Origin: Pseudoxanthomonas sp. SL93
GTDB taxonomy: Bacteria; Pseudomonadota; Gammaproteobacteria; Xanthomonadales; Xanthomonadaceae
Direction: 5' to 3'
Assembly (NCBI RefSeq): GCF_026625825.1
Contig: NZ_CP113065.1
Location: forward strand, 434,001-498,000
DNA length: 64,000 nucleotides
The position numbers were made by a program, and so were the translations under genes. The notes beneath the pieces are model-generated. The model was not told where the DNA came from. It saw nothing but the letters and a program-made list of their open reading frames with translations, and did no database searches. Below are positions 56,739 through 64,000 of the stretch, piece after piece (positions within the stretch are counted from its first letter, which is position 1; every line of letters starts with the position of its first letter).

Positions 56739-57953
56739 TCAGCGCTCCAGGCGCTGGAACGAGAACAGCGGCCACAGCTTGTGCTTCCTGCGTTCCATCA
56801 ACGCACGCAGCAGGCCGGCGCCCAGCATGCTGTAGGTGATGCCATTGCCGCCGTAGGCCATCGCGAAGTGCACGCGCGGCCCCCATTGCGGATGCGGCCC
56901 GAAGAACGGCAGGCCGTCTTCCGTCTCGGCGAAGGTGCCGGCCCACGAGAACGCGGGCGTCAACACCATGTCCGGGAACAGGCGCTGCAGTTTCTTCATC
57001 AGGGTGGCGGCCTTCTTCTCCACGCGGGCATCTCGACGGGCGGGGATGTCGACGGTGTCGTCCTCGCCGCCTACCAGCAGCCGTCGGTCCGAGGTGCTGC
57101 GCATGTACAGGTAGGGGCGCGCGCTTTCCCACAGCAGGGTATCCTCCAGGAAACCCAGTGCATCGGCGTCCATCGGATCGCTGATGAATGCGTAGCTGCT
57201 GCGGTTGCGGGCGACCCTCTTCTTCAACCACTGCTGGCTTGCATAGCCCGCCGCCATCACCAGGTGGCCGGCGCGCACGGTCTGGCCCTGACTCGTGCGC
57301 AGGGTGACGCCGCGCGACGTGGCCCGGATGTCTTCCACCCGCGTGCGGTCGAAGATGCCGGCGCCGTCGCGCTGCAGCCGCTGCAGCAGGCGATGCGCCA
57401 ACCGGTAGGGGTCCACGCGCGCGGCCTGCTGGCTCAGCAGCGCCGCCGGCGCGTCCAATCCGTATTGATCCAGCAGGGTGTCGCGTTCCAGCAGCTCCAC
57501 CTGCAGGCCGTGCCGGGCACGCAGTTCGCCTTCTTCCTTCAGTGCGCGCACGTGCCGCGCCCGGCTGGCGTAGTACAGGCTCTGGTTGCGTGCGAATTCC
57601 ACGTCGCGCCACGGCGCCGCGACCTCGCGCAGCTGGTCGATGGCGTCCGCGCAGGCGAGGTAGGCGAGGGCGGCGTCGGCCTCGCCGTACTGTCTGGCCA
57701 GATCGACCATGTGCGTGTCGATCTCGTACTGCAGCAGGGCCGTGCTGGCGGAACTGCTGCCCCAGCCCACGTCGCGCTGCTCCAGTACCACGACATCGAA
57801 GCCATGCGTCGCCAGCTCGTTGGCGATCAGCGCACCGGTGATGCCGCCGCCGATGATGGCGACGTCACAGCGGCGGTCTTCCTCCAGTTGCGGGAAGGCC
57901 TGCATCAGGCCGTTCTTCACCGCCCAGTAGGGATAACCGCTTTTCAGATCCAT
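56739..57953 (-). CDS. FAD-dependent oxidoreductase, DAO family
   Basis: A 404-residue flavoprotein of the D-amino-acid oxidase fold. ATG at 57953 is chosen (AAGG upstream); the frame extends to 57992. The FAD-binding motif CDVAIIGGGITGALIANELA lies at about residues 30-48, with VLEQRDVGWGSSSAST following. The C-terminal half has FSWAGTFAETEDGLPFFGP and YGGNGITYSMLGA, as in glycine/sarcosine oxidase-like enzymes. The substrate is unknown. A TetR regulator gene ends 78 bases upstream on the same strand and may control it. Confidence 0.85.
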   Translation of the reverse strand: MDLKSGYPYWAVKNGLMQAFPQLEEDRRCDVAIIGGGITGALIANELATHGFDVVVLEQRDVGWGSSSASTALLQYEIDTHMVDLARQYGEADAALAYLACADAIDQLREVAAPWRDVEFARNQSLYYASRARHVRALKEEGELRARHGLQVELLERDTLLDQYGLDAPAALLSQQAARVDPYRLAHRLLQRLQRDGAGIFDRTRVEDIRATSRGVTLRTSQGQTVRAGHLVMAAGYASQQWLKKRVARNRSSYAFISDPMDADALGFLEDTLLWESARPYLYMRSTSDRRLLVGGEDDTVDIPARRDARVEKKAATLMKKLQRLFPDMVLTPAFSWAGTFAETEDGLPFFGPHPQWGPRVHFAMAYGGNGITYSMLGAGLLRALMERRKHKLWPLFSFQRLER

Positions 57954-58031
57954 GCAGATGCCTTGTCCATCGAATGGACGGCATGCTCGCATGGGGCGGC
58001 GAAGGCGCGGGTGAAGCCCGCGCCGGTGGGA

Positions 58032-58724
58032 TCAACGGGGCAGGGCGCCGTGCAGGAACAGGTCCACCGCCGCCAGCGCCTGGGCTTCCAGCTGGTCGGC
58101 ATCGGGCATCTGCGTGCTGCCGGCCGCCAGGCGTACGATCTGGTCGCCGAACAGGCTCATGTAGAACTGCGCCGCCGCCGCTTTCGGTGACGGCAGCTGC
58201 AGCCGGCCGGCATCCACCTGCTGCTGGAAGTACTCCGCCAGCGTGCTGCGGATGGAAGCGACGGCATGGTCGAAGAACCAGTCGCGCAGGGCGGGGAACG
58301 ACTGTCCCTCGCCGATCACGATGCGGTAGATCACCTGCGAATCCGTCCGCGCCATCACCTGTGCCATCCGGATGGCCACGCGACGCAGCGCCTGGTCAGG
58401 CGGCATCTCGCTGAGGTTGAGATCGCGCAGCAGGTGGATGTGCATGTCCATCCGCCGTTCCAGGATGGCGCACGCCAGCCCTTCCTTGTCGCCGAAGATG
58501 CGGTACAGCGTGGCCAGCGAACCGCCGGCCCGGGCCACGATCTCGCTCAGGCGCGCATGCTGGTAGCCCTTCTCGGCGAAAACCTCGGTGGCCGCGTCCA
58601 GGAATTTTTCCGCACGCATCTCGCCGCGCTTGCACAGGTCCACGTGCGGCCGCGGGCGCAGCGGGCTGACGTCGCTGGGGGCGTGGCTGAAAACGTTTTC
58701 CACAAGATCAGACGGAAGACTCAC
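58032..58724 (-). CDS. TetR/AcrR-family transcriptional regulator
   Basis: A 230-residue regulator. The frame is open to 58784, but GTG at 58724, with AGGTGA 9 bases before it, is preferred because the upstream part contains a perfect palindrome that looks like an operator. The N-terminal helix-turn-helix is clear: KFLDAATEVFAEKGYQHARL then IVARAGGSLATLYRIFGDKE. The C-terminal ligand-binding part has QVIYRIVIGEGQSFPAL. Probably autoregulated and possibly controlling the FAD oxidoreductase downstream. Confidence 0.85.
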   Translation of the reverse strand: MSLPSDLVENVFSHAPSDVSPLRPRPHVDLCKRGEMRAEKFLDAATEVFAEKGYQHARLSEIVARAGGSLATLYRIFGDKEGLACAILERRMDMHIHLLRDLNLSEMPPDQALRRVAIRMAQVMARTDSQVIYRIVIGEGQSFPALRDWFFDHAVASIRSTLAEYFQQQVDAGRLQLPSPKAAAAQFYMSLFGDQIVRLAAGSTQMPDADQLEAQALAAVDLFLHGALPR

Positions 58725-58740
58725 GGCATTCACCTGTTGC

Positions 58741-58756
58741 GTCGTGATGTCACGAC
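58741..58756. promoter_or_regulatory. Putative TetR operator
   Basis: Perfect inverted repeat GTCGTGA-TG-TCACGAC, 16 bases before the preferred TetR start. Position and symmetry fit binding of the TetR dimer at its own promoter. Confidence 0.55.
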
Positions 58757-58845
58757 TGTTCCCCAGCCTAGCAAAAGCCGGCACGGCTGTGGCAAGTGCG
58801 CGATGGAACGCCCCTTTCAGGGCGTGAAACCCGCGCTGCGTCGCC

Positions 58846-59250
58846 TTACAGGTAGCCGGTCAGCGCCGGCGGCTGCTGCCAGTTGTCGTGCGCGCCGTCC
58901 ACGTAGGTGATGGGGGCGGCGTCCAGTTCATCGGGCGTGGCGTTTTCCAGGCATCCCAGGTTGACGCCGTAGATGCGCTCGCCGCCGGGAACGTTGTTGC
59001 CGATCCCGAACGGCCGCACGCCGCAGGTGCGGCAGAAGTGGTGCGAGTTGCGCAGGGAGTTGAAGCGGTACTCGACCAGTTCGCCTTCTCCTGCCAGCAG
59101 GCGGAAGCCCGCCGGCATCACGATGGCCGGCCAGAACCGGTTGCGCCGGCAGACCGAACAGTTGCAGCGGTAGGTCGGGCGGGTCAGGTCGATGTCGGCC
59201 TGGAAGCGCACGGCACCGCAGTGGCAGCTGCCGGTATAGGTCTTCAGCAT
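58846..59250 (-). CDS. GFA/CENP-V-fold zinc protein
   Basis: A 134-residue member of the glutathione-dependent formaldehyde-activating enzyme (GFA) fold. ATG at 59250 follows GGGAGG; the long open frame to 59832 is spurious. Zinc ligands are all present: Cys9 and Cys11 (SCHCG), Cys29/31/34 (CNCSVC), Cys73 and Cys76 (CRTCG). Most family members have no proven substrate. A paralogue (141 residues, same ligand spacing in the first half) lies at 61068-61493. Divergent from the HD-GYP gene. Confidence 0.88.
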   Translation of the reverse strand: MLKTYTGSCHCGAVRFQADIDLTRPTYRCNCSVCRRNRFWPAIVMPAGFRLLAGEGELVEYRFNSLRNSHHFCRTCGVRPFGIGNNVPGGERIYGVNLGCLENATPDELDAAPITYVDGAHDNWQQPPALTGYL

Positions 59251-59353
59251 GCGGCCTCCCGTGCCGATAACGACCGGGGGCCTGTCGGGGTTGCCCCGCT
59301 TGTCCCGGTCTGGTGCCGGAAGAATACTGGACCCCAGCCCGCCGGAGTCATGC

Positions 59354-60604
59354 ATGCTGCAAACCATCGATGTTGGCGCCCTGCGGCCCGGCATGTACGT
59401 GCAGAAGCTGCTGGGTCCGTGGATGCAGCATCCGTTCTGGCGCACCGCGTTCCTGGCCGATGCCGAGAAGATCGCCACGCTGCAGGACAGCGGGGTGGAG
59501 CAGGTGGTGGTCGACCTGTCGCGCAGCCAGGACGTGGATGCCGACGAGGGCGAAGCCGATGTGGACGGGGGCGAAGCCGCGCCGGACGCCCTCGCCGAGG
59601 CGGACGATCCGGCAGGCGCGCCGGACCCGCTGTCCCGCCGCCGCGCCGTCATCGCCGCGGATGCCGGGGTCAGCCTGGCGTCCGAACTGGCGCGCGCGCG
59701 GCGGATCTGCGAGGAAGGACGTGAAGCGGTCGAGGCGATGTTCCGCGAAGTGCGCCTCGGGAATGGCGTGGATGCCTCCGGGGCCATGCCGCTGCTCGAC
59801 GAGATCACCGGTTCGGTCAATCGCCATCCCACCGCCCTGGTCAGCGTCGCACGGCTGAAGGACGCCGACAGCTACACCTTCCTGCATTCGGTGGCCGTCA
59901 GTGCCCTGATGGCCATGCTGGCGCGGCAGCTGGAACTGCCGGAGGATCAGGTACGTGACGCCGCACTCGGCGGCCTGCTGCACGACATGGGCAAGGCCAT
60001 GCTGCCGCTGGAGGTGCTCAACAAGCCCGGCAAGCTGACCGAAGCGGAATTCGCCATCGTGCGCGCCCACCCCGTGCACGGCGAGCGCCTGCTGCGCGAA
60101 GGCGGCGTCACCCAGCCGGCGGTGCTGCACATCGCCCGCCACCACCACGAAAAGGTGGACGGCATGGGCTATCCGCAGCAGCTGCGTGGCGACGAACTGC
60201 CCCTGCTCACGCGCATGAGCGCGATCTGCGACGTCTATGACGCCATCAGCTCCAACCGGCCCTACAAGGCCGGCTGGGACCCGGCCGAATCGCTGCGCCG
60301 CATGGCCAGCTGGAAAGGCCACTTCGACGACGACCTGCTGAAGGCGTTCGTGCGCAGCCTGGGCATCTATCCGATCGGCGCGCTCGTGCGCCTGTCCAGC
60401 GACAAGCTGGCGGTGGTGGTGGAACAGAACCCCGGCACGCTGCTGGCGCCGCGCGTGCGCGCGTTCTATTCCGCCCGCACCCGCAGCCACATCCTCATCG
60501 CCGACATCGACCTGGCCGCCAGCGGCGGCAAGGAACGCATCGTCGGCGTCGAGTCCCCCGCGCAATGGGGATTCCGCGACCTGGAGAAGCTCTGGCTGCC
60601 CTGA
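59354..60604 (+). CDS. HD-GYP cyclic-di-GMP phosphodiesterase
   Basis: A 416-residue cytoplasmic protein that should hydrolyse c-di-GMP. ATG at 59354 starts MLQTIDVGALRPGMYVQKL, a DUF3391 domain, interrupted by an acidic Asp/Glu/Ala-rich stretch (about residues 57-95). The HD-GYP domain begins near residue 170; His209-Asp210 (LLHDMGK) and HHEKVDGMGYP near residue 270 are canonical, so the enzyme looks active. No receiver or PAS domain is fused, so input must come through DUF3391 or a partner. Confidence 0.93.
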   Translation: MLQTIDVGALRPGMYVQKLLGPWMQHPFWRTAFLADAEKIATLQDSGVEQVVVDLSRSQDVDADEGEADVDGGEAAPDALAEADDPAGAPDPLSRRRAVIAADAGVSLASELARARRICEEGREAVEAMFREVRLGNGVDASGAMPLLDEITGSVNRHPTALVSVARLKDADSYTFLHSVAVSALMAMLARQLELPEDQVRDAALGGLLHDMGKAMLPLEVLNKPGKLTEAEFAIVRAHPVHGERLLREGGVTQPAVLHIARHHHEKVDGMGYPQQLRGDELPLLTRMSAICDVYDAISSNRPYKAGWDPAESLRRMASWKGHFDDDLLKAFVRSLGIYPIGALVRLSSDKLAVVVEQNPGTLLAPRVRAFYSARTRSHILIADIDLAASGGKERIVGVESPAQWGFRDLEKLWLP

Positions 60605-60676
60605 GCCGTCAGCGGGTGTCGATGTGCCGCATCGTCGTTCGTCGCAAGGTGAATCCCCTGCCTCAGGAGGCACACC

Positions 60677-61048
60677 ATGCGGTTTCTTTCGATGATCCGG
60701 GTCAACGAGAACACGGGCCAGGTGCCCAGCGAGCAACTGATGGCCGACATGGGCCGGTTGATCGAGGAAATGACGGCCAACGGCACGCTGCTGGACACCG
60801 CCGGCCTGCTGCCCACCGCCCACGGCGCCCGCGTGCGCCTGCGGCAGGGCGCGCTGTCGGTGACCGACGGCCCCTTCACCGAAACCAAGGAAGTGATCGG
60901 CGGTTACGCCATCATCCAGGCCGGCTCGCTGGACGAGGCCATCGCCCTGGCCAAGCGCTTCCTGCGTGTGCACGGCGATGAGTGGGACCTGGAATGCGAA
61001 GTGCGGCAGATCGAAGACGCACTGACCTGCGCCACACCCACGCCCTGA
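60677..61048 (+). CDS. YCII-related (DGPF-motif) protein
   Basis: A 123-residue YCII/DGPF domain protein, starting with a strong CAGGAGG site 7 bases upstream. The SVTDGPFTETKEVIGGYAII core is diagnostic. Such proteins are ferredoxin-fold dimers of unclear function, often found with ECF sigma factors, but none is seen here. It starts 72 bases after the HD-GYP gene and is followed after 19 bases by a GFA gene, probably in one operon. Confidence 0.9.
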   Translation: MRFLSMIRVNENTGQVPSEQLMADMGRLIEEMTANGTLLDTAGLLPTAHGARVRLRQGALSVTDGPFTETKEVIGGYAIIQAGSLDEAIALAKRFLRVHGDEWDLECEVRQIEDALTCATPTP

Positions 61049-61067
61049 CCGAGCAGAGGACACCCTC

Positions 61068-61493
61068 ATGAAGCAGACCTTCACCGGCAGCTGCCATTGC
61101 GGCGCCGTGCGTTTCGAATGCGACCTGGACCTGTCCGTCGGCACGCGCCGCTGCAACTGCAGCTACTGCCTGAAGACGCGCATGTGGAAGGCGTTCGCAC
61201 TGGGCGATGCCTTCCGCCTGCTACAGGGCCAGGACATGCTGTCCGACTACCAGGCGGACCCGTCAGCGTGGCCGCCGGGCCACGTGCACCACTACTTCTG
61301 CCGGCATTGCGGCGTGCGCGGCTTCAGCAAGGGCTATCTGGAGCTGGAGCCCTTCAACGGCTGGTTCCACGCCATCAATGTCGCCACGCTCGATGGCATG
61401 ACCGACGAACAGATGGCGGCCATCCCCGTGCAGTACGAGGATGGCCGGCGGGGCGACTGGGAACACCCGCCGAAGGCCCACGGCCACCTGTGA
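61068..61493 (+). CDS. GFA/CENP-V-fold zinc protein, second copy
   Basis: A 141-residue GFA-family protein. Ligands Cys9, Cys11, Cys29, Cys31, Cys34, Cys78 and Cys81 (SCHCG, CNCSYC, CRHCG). It shares TGSCHCGAVRF and the general plan with the copy at 58846-59250 but has a different insert before the last cysteine pair, so it is an older paralogue and not a recent duplicate. Likely co-transcribed with the YCII gene. Confidence 0.9.
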   Translation: MKQTFTGSCHCGAVRFECDLDLSVGTRRCNCSYCLKTRMWKAFALGDAFRLLQGQDMLSDYQADPSAWPPGHVHHYFCRHCGVRGFSKGYLELEPFNGWFHAINVATLDGMTDEQMAAIPVQYEDGRRGDWEHPPKAHGHL

Positions 61494-61505
61494 GCCCGGC
61501 CCGGG

Positions 61506-61730
61506 TCACGCCATGGCGGCGGCGTGGCGGGGCCGCCAGCCCAGCATGCGCGCAGGCAGCATCAGGAAGGCATGCAGGAATGCGAACAGCGCCGAGAAGG
61601 TGATGCCCAGCAGGCGGAACGGCAGGCACAGCAGCCATACGATCGGCCAGGCCACCAGCGCCAGCAGGGCGAGCGGCCAGCACAGCACGAACAGGATGCA
61701 CCAGGCGGCCAGGGCGATGAGCGTCTTCAT
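61506..61730 (-). CDS. Small hydrophobic membrane protein
   Basis: A 74-residue protein with three closely packed hydrophobic stretches (IALAAWCILFVLCWPLALLA, PIVWLLCLPFRLLGITF, ALFAFLHAFLMLP) and a basic C-terminus (RMLGWRPRH). No family recognised. Convergent with the GFA gene, 12 bases between stops. Confidence 0.7.
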   Translation of the reverse strand: MKTLIALAAWCILFVLCWPLALLALVAWPIVWLLCLPFRLLGITFSALFAFLHAFLMLPARMLGWRPRHAAAMA

Positions 61731-61944
61731 GAGGGGCGTCCAAGGGCAGGGAAGGGCGTGGCCGCAGCGTGCGATTGCCGGGTCGGCCAGGCAACCGTGA
61801 TGCGACGAACCCGGGCAGGTGCAGGATCAAGCGCCGGTTCCGTTCCCCCAATCCGGACCCCTGCACTCCGGCACTGTCGTGCCCGCGCGGCCGGCGGAAA
61901 GAATGGGCCCGATCCGCTCCATCCTTCAGGAGGCACCGACGCCC

Positions 61945-62382
61945 ATGCTGACCCCGCTTTCCCTCGTGTTCGCGGCCGCCGCCGCGGCAAGCCCCGCCAC
62001 GCCCGCAGACGATGCGGCCACCCTGGCCGCCATCGAGGCCACCTGTTTCGACTATGTCGACGGCCAGCTCGAAGGCGATCCGCAACGCGTCGCCCGCGCG
62101 CTGCATCCGGACCTGGCCAAGCGCGCCGTCATCGGCGATACGCCCTACGAACGCCTCGGACTTCGTCGCATGTCGAAGGACGAACTGGTCGAACTTACCC
62201 GACAGGGGGCGCTGAAGACGCCGAAGGCGCAGTGGAACCGCAGCTGCCGCGTGCTCGACATCACCGCCGACACCGCTGCGGTCAGGCTGGAAACGCCTTG
62301 GTTCGTCGATCATTTCCACATGGGCCGGTTCGACGGCAAGTGGATCATCGTGAACGCGCTCTGGCACAGCAAGCCGCGTTGA
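61945..62382 (+). CDS. Exported NTF2-like / lumazine-binding-like protein
   Basis: A 145-residue protein of the NTF2-like superfamily (Lumazine_bd_2-type). ATG at 61945 follows CAGGAGGC and opens a short signal peptide (TPLSLVFAAAAAASPATPA). The core IEATCFDYVDGQLEGDPQRV, ALHPDLAKR and the C-terminal HMGRFDGKWIIVNALWH are characteristic of this fold. The ligand or substrate is unknown. Confidence 0.8.
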   Translation: MLTPLSLVFAAAAAASPATPADDAATLAAIEATCFDYVDGQLEGDPQRVARALHPDLAKRAVIGDTPYERLGLRRMSKDELVELTRQGALKTPKAQWNRSCRVLDITADTAAVRLETPWFVDHFHMGRFDGKWIIVNALWHSKPR

Positions 62383-62589
62383 AGGTCGCGTGCCTAACCG
62401 CGTGAAGGACAAGCGCCGCTGCGATATGGCGGCGCCATCGGTTGTACATGGCGCGTGAGGATTTCATTCGCTCACTCGCCACATCCATTAATCGTTCAGC
62501 GCGCCGGTCACGCCACCTTGATGCGTGATGCGGGAGGGTGTTCGTACGCAGCGTTCCGCTGCCCCGCCCACTTCCGGAGCCATTCAACG

Positions 62590-63045
62590 ATGAACAACCA
62601 GACCAAGATCCAGCACAGCCTCAACGACCTCATCGAGATCGCCCGCGACGGCAAGGACTTCTATACCGAAGCCGCCAGCAAGGTGAAAGACGCCGAACTG
62701 TCCGCGCTGTTCACCCGTATTGTCGGCATCAAGGGCGACATCGTGACCCGCCTGAGCGCGGTCGTGGCCGCCGCCGGCGGTGATCCCGCCAAGCACGGCA
62801 CCATGGTCGGCACCATGCAGCAGTTCTACGGCAAGGTGCGCGCCGCACTGGGCGACACCGAATACGGTTACGTGGCCGAGCTCGAGGAATCCGAGGACCG
62901 CCTGCTGAAGGCATTCAACGAAACCCTGACCGACAACGACACGCCCGCCGCCGCGCGTGCGGAGGTCGAGCGCCTGTTGCCGCAGGTGCGCGAGTGCCAC
63001 AACGTGATGCGCGACCGCAAGCGCGCCCTCAAACTCGCCAGCTGA
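62590..63045 (+). CDS. PA2169-family four-helix-bundle protein
   Basis: A 151-residue all-helical protein of the PA2169/DUF2383 family, a ferritin-like bundle linked in several genomes to stress conditions. ATG at 62590 is preferred to the in-frame start at 62455. LNDLIEIARDGKDFYTEAAS and YVAELEESEDRLLKAFNETL carry the conserved acidic residues. The 207 bases upstream show no clear promoter. The host-attachment family gene follows after 32 bases. Confidence 0.88.
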   Translation: MNNQTKIQHSLNDLIEIARDGKDFYTEAASKVKDAELSALFTRIVGIKGDIVTRLSAVVAAAGGDPAKHGTMVGTMQQFYGKVRAALGDTEYGYVAELEESEDRLLKAFNETLTDNDTPAAARAEVERLLPQVRECHNVMRDRKRALKLAS

Positions 63046-63077
63046 TCCACCGTGGCGTCCAGCCACAGGAGTTGCAG

Positions 63078-63473
63078 ATGAACAGGATTCCCACCGATAC
63101 CCTCGTCGTCGTTGCCGACGGCGAGGGGGCGCGCATCTTCCGCAACCAAGGCAGCGAGGCGGCGATTTCGCTGCACCAGTACGATCTGCTGGAGCTGATG
63201 AACATGAATGACGACGGCCCGGCGGGCAGCATGCCCAGCGAGTCGTCCGGCAAGCAGGTCGATGAAGCCACCTTCGCCAAACAGCTGGCGCACGGCTTGA
63301 ACCAGGGCGCGCTTACGCAGCAGTACCAGCATCTGGTACTGGTGGCAGACCCGGGCACATTGGGTCGCGTCCGTCCGCTGCTGCACAAGGAAGTCATGCA
63401 GCGCATGGTGGCCGAGGTCGGCAAGACCCTGACCAACTCGCCGCTGGAAGACATCGAGCGCGCGCTGCAGTAG
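63078..63473 (+). CDS. Host attachment family protein
   Basis: A 131-residue protein of the family named Protein required for attachment to host cells. ATG at 63078 follows CAGGAG. LVVVADGEGARIFRNQG at the start and HLVLVADPGTLGRVRPLLHK later are the family pattern (eRF1-like fold). No signal peptide is seen; the family name rests on limited plant-associated work. Probably in one transcript with the PA2169 gene. Confidence 0.88.
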   Translation: MNRIPTDTLVVVADGEGARIFRNQGSEAAISLHQYDLLELMNMNDDGPAGSMPSESSGKQVDEATFAKQLAHGLNQGALTQQYQHLVLVADPGTLGRVRPLLHKEVMQRMVAEVGKTLTNSPLEDIERALQ

Positions 63474-63482
63474 CGGGTGAAT

Positions 63483-63510
63483 CGCGCCGCCCCATGCGTG
63501 GGGCGGCGCG
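63483..63510. terminator. Strong hairpin between convergent genes
   Basis: Twelve-pair perfect stem (63483-63494 with 63499-63510) closed by TGCG, between the host-attachment gene and the outer-membrane protein gene. No T run on either strand, but the position fits a shared terminator. Confidence 0.6.
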
Positions 63511-64000
63511 TCAGCGTTCGGGATACAGGAGCGTCAACGTGAAACGCACGCCCCAGTCGGGGCCATCACCGGGCGTTTCAAGGTAGTAGCGCACACCCCC
63601 GGCAAGGCTCAGCATCTGTCCGCCCCATTTCGTTACTTTCGAGTAACCGATGTTGACCGGAACATTCCAGGCGTCGCCCTTCCAGTCGTAACTGGATTCC
63701 AGGTTGAATGACAGCGTGCGGCCGCCGCTCAACTGTCTGGCCAGGAACGGTTGCAGGAACGTAGCGCTGACGTCCGCCCGCGCGTCTTCGCCGGCGACCG
63801 ACCAGATATGGTTGGCCAGAACCCCGACCGTCCAGCCACCCGGGGTCTGTTTCAGGGCCAGGGCGCTCGGCCCCACACCCCACTTCTCGGCACCCAGCAC
63901 GTCGTCGGTGGCCGTCGGCAGCAGGAACACCGGCCCGACGCCCCAGATCCAGCCGCCGGAAGTCGGCGCCTTCGGTGAAAAGAACAGCGTGGGCGTGGTG
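63511..64000 (-). CDS. Outer-membrane protein, transporter-like (partial, 5' end outside window)
   Basis: The minus-strand frame remains open to the window end, so at least 162 residues of a longer protein are seen; the GTG at 63930 is only an internal codon. Amphipathic strands alternate with turns (GGWIWGVGPVFLLPTATDD, WTVGVLANHIWSVAG, LSFNLESSYDWKGDAWNVP, GVRYYLETPGDGPDWGVR). This is the pattern of beta-barrel proteins in the MetA-phenol-pathway/neuromedin-U-labelled porin-like group. The protein ends TLTLLYPER. Substrate unknown. Confidence 0.75.
   Translation of the reverse strand, partial: TTPTLFFSPKAPTSGGWIWGVGPVFLLPTATDDVLGAEKWGVGPSALALKQTPGGWTVGVLANHIWSVAGEDARADVSATFLQPFLARQLSGGRTLSFNLESSYDWKGDAWNVPVNIGYSKVTKWGGQMLSLAGGVRYYLETPGDGPDWGVRFTLTLLYPER

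Overview
The window is about 64 kb of GC-rich chromosome from a gammaproteobacterium, most probably family Xanthomonadaceae (Pseudoxanthomonas/Lysobacter/Stenotrophomonas type). The grounds are the nuo operon followed by an initiator tRNA and rimP-nusA-infB, the style of the encoded proteins, and the dispersed intergenic repeats. The genus is an inference from memory, not from a search.

Layout. 1-13.9 kb: the distal part of the complex I operon, nuoC (cut by the window edge) to nuoN, with mostly ATGA-type overlaps. 14.0-24.0 kb: tRNA-fMet, then rimP, nusA, infB, rbfA, truB, rpsO and pnp; an antisense gene for a small exported protein sits between rbfA and truB. 24.4-25.6 kb: a CynX/NimT-type MFS transporter behind an inverted pair of intergenic repeats. 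25.9-33.7 kb: an accessory module. It holds a secreted 1755-aa RHS/YD-repeat protein ending in five FN3-like repeats, an overlapping gene for a separately exported RHS-core protein with a variable (possibly nuclease) C-terminus, an overlapping AT-richer presumed immunity gene, and a broken REP-associated transposase between 48-bp direct repeats. 34.0-39.7 kb: a Tat-exported NAD-dependent epimerase-like protein, a membrane-anchored unknown, and a DUF1800-DUF1501 pair. 39.8-43.6 kb: a GntP permease divergent from a TonB-dependent receptor.

43.8-55.1 kb is a carbon-storage and acetate-sensing neighbourhood. It contains a CrbS/MxtR-like SSS-PAS-kinase-receiver sensor, a Nudix hydrolase, a LuxR-type response regulator directly downstream of bdhA (3-hydroxybutyrate dehydrogenase), a divergent 3HB-oligomer hydrolase, a CDP-alcohol phosphatidyltransferase, and phaE-phaC (class III PHB synthase; PhaE has a histone-H1-like tail). 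A 16-bp motif (GTACSAARGTACGATG) occurs in both divergent intergenic regions, gntP/TonB receptor and bdhA/oligomer hydrolase. I read it as a candidate shared operator for 3-hydroxybutyrate/PHB use. Between the Nudix gene and the response regulator lie two 126-bp tandem units carrying DnaA-box-like sequences.

55.1-64 kb: small genes. They include DUF5329, PspC, a HExxH membrane protein, a FAD oxidoreductase with a TetR regulator, an HD-GYP phosphodiesterase between two GFA-fold zinc proteins, a YCII protein, a PA2169-type protein, a host-attachment family protein, and an outer-membrane protein cut by the window end.

The most unusual content is the split RHS/FN3-toxin-immunity module, the putative PHB/3HB regulon with its shared motif, the DnaA-box tandem array, and the structured leader with an intrinsic terminator between tRNA-fMet and rimP.
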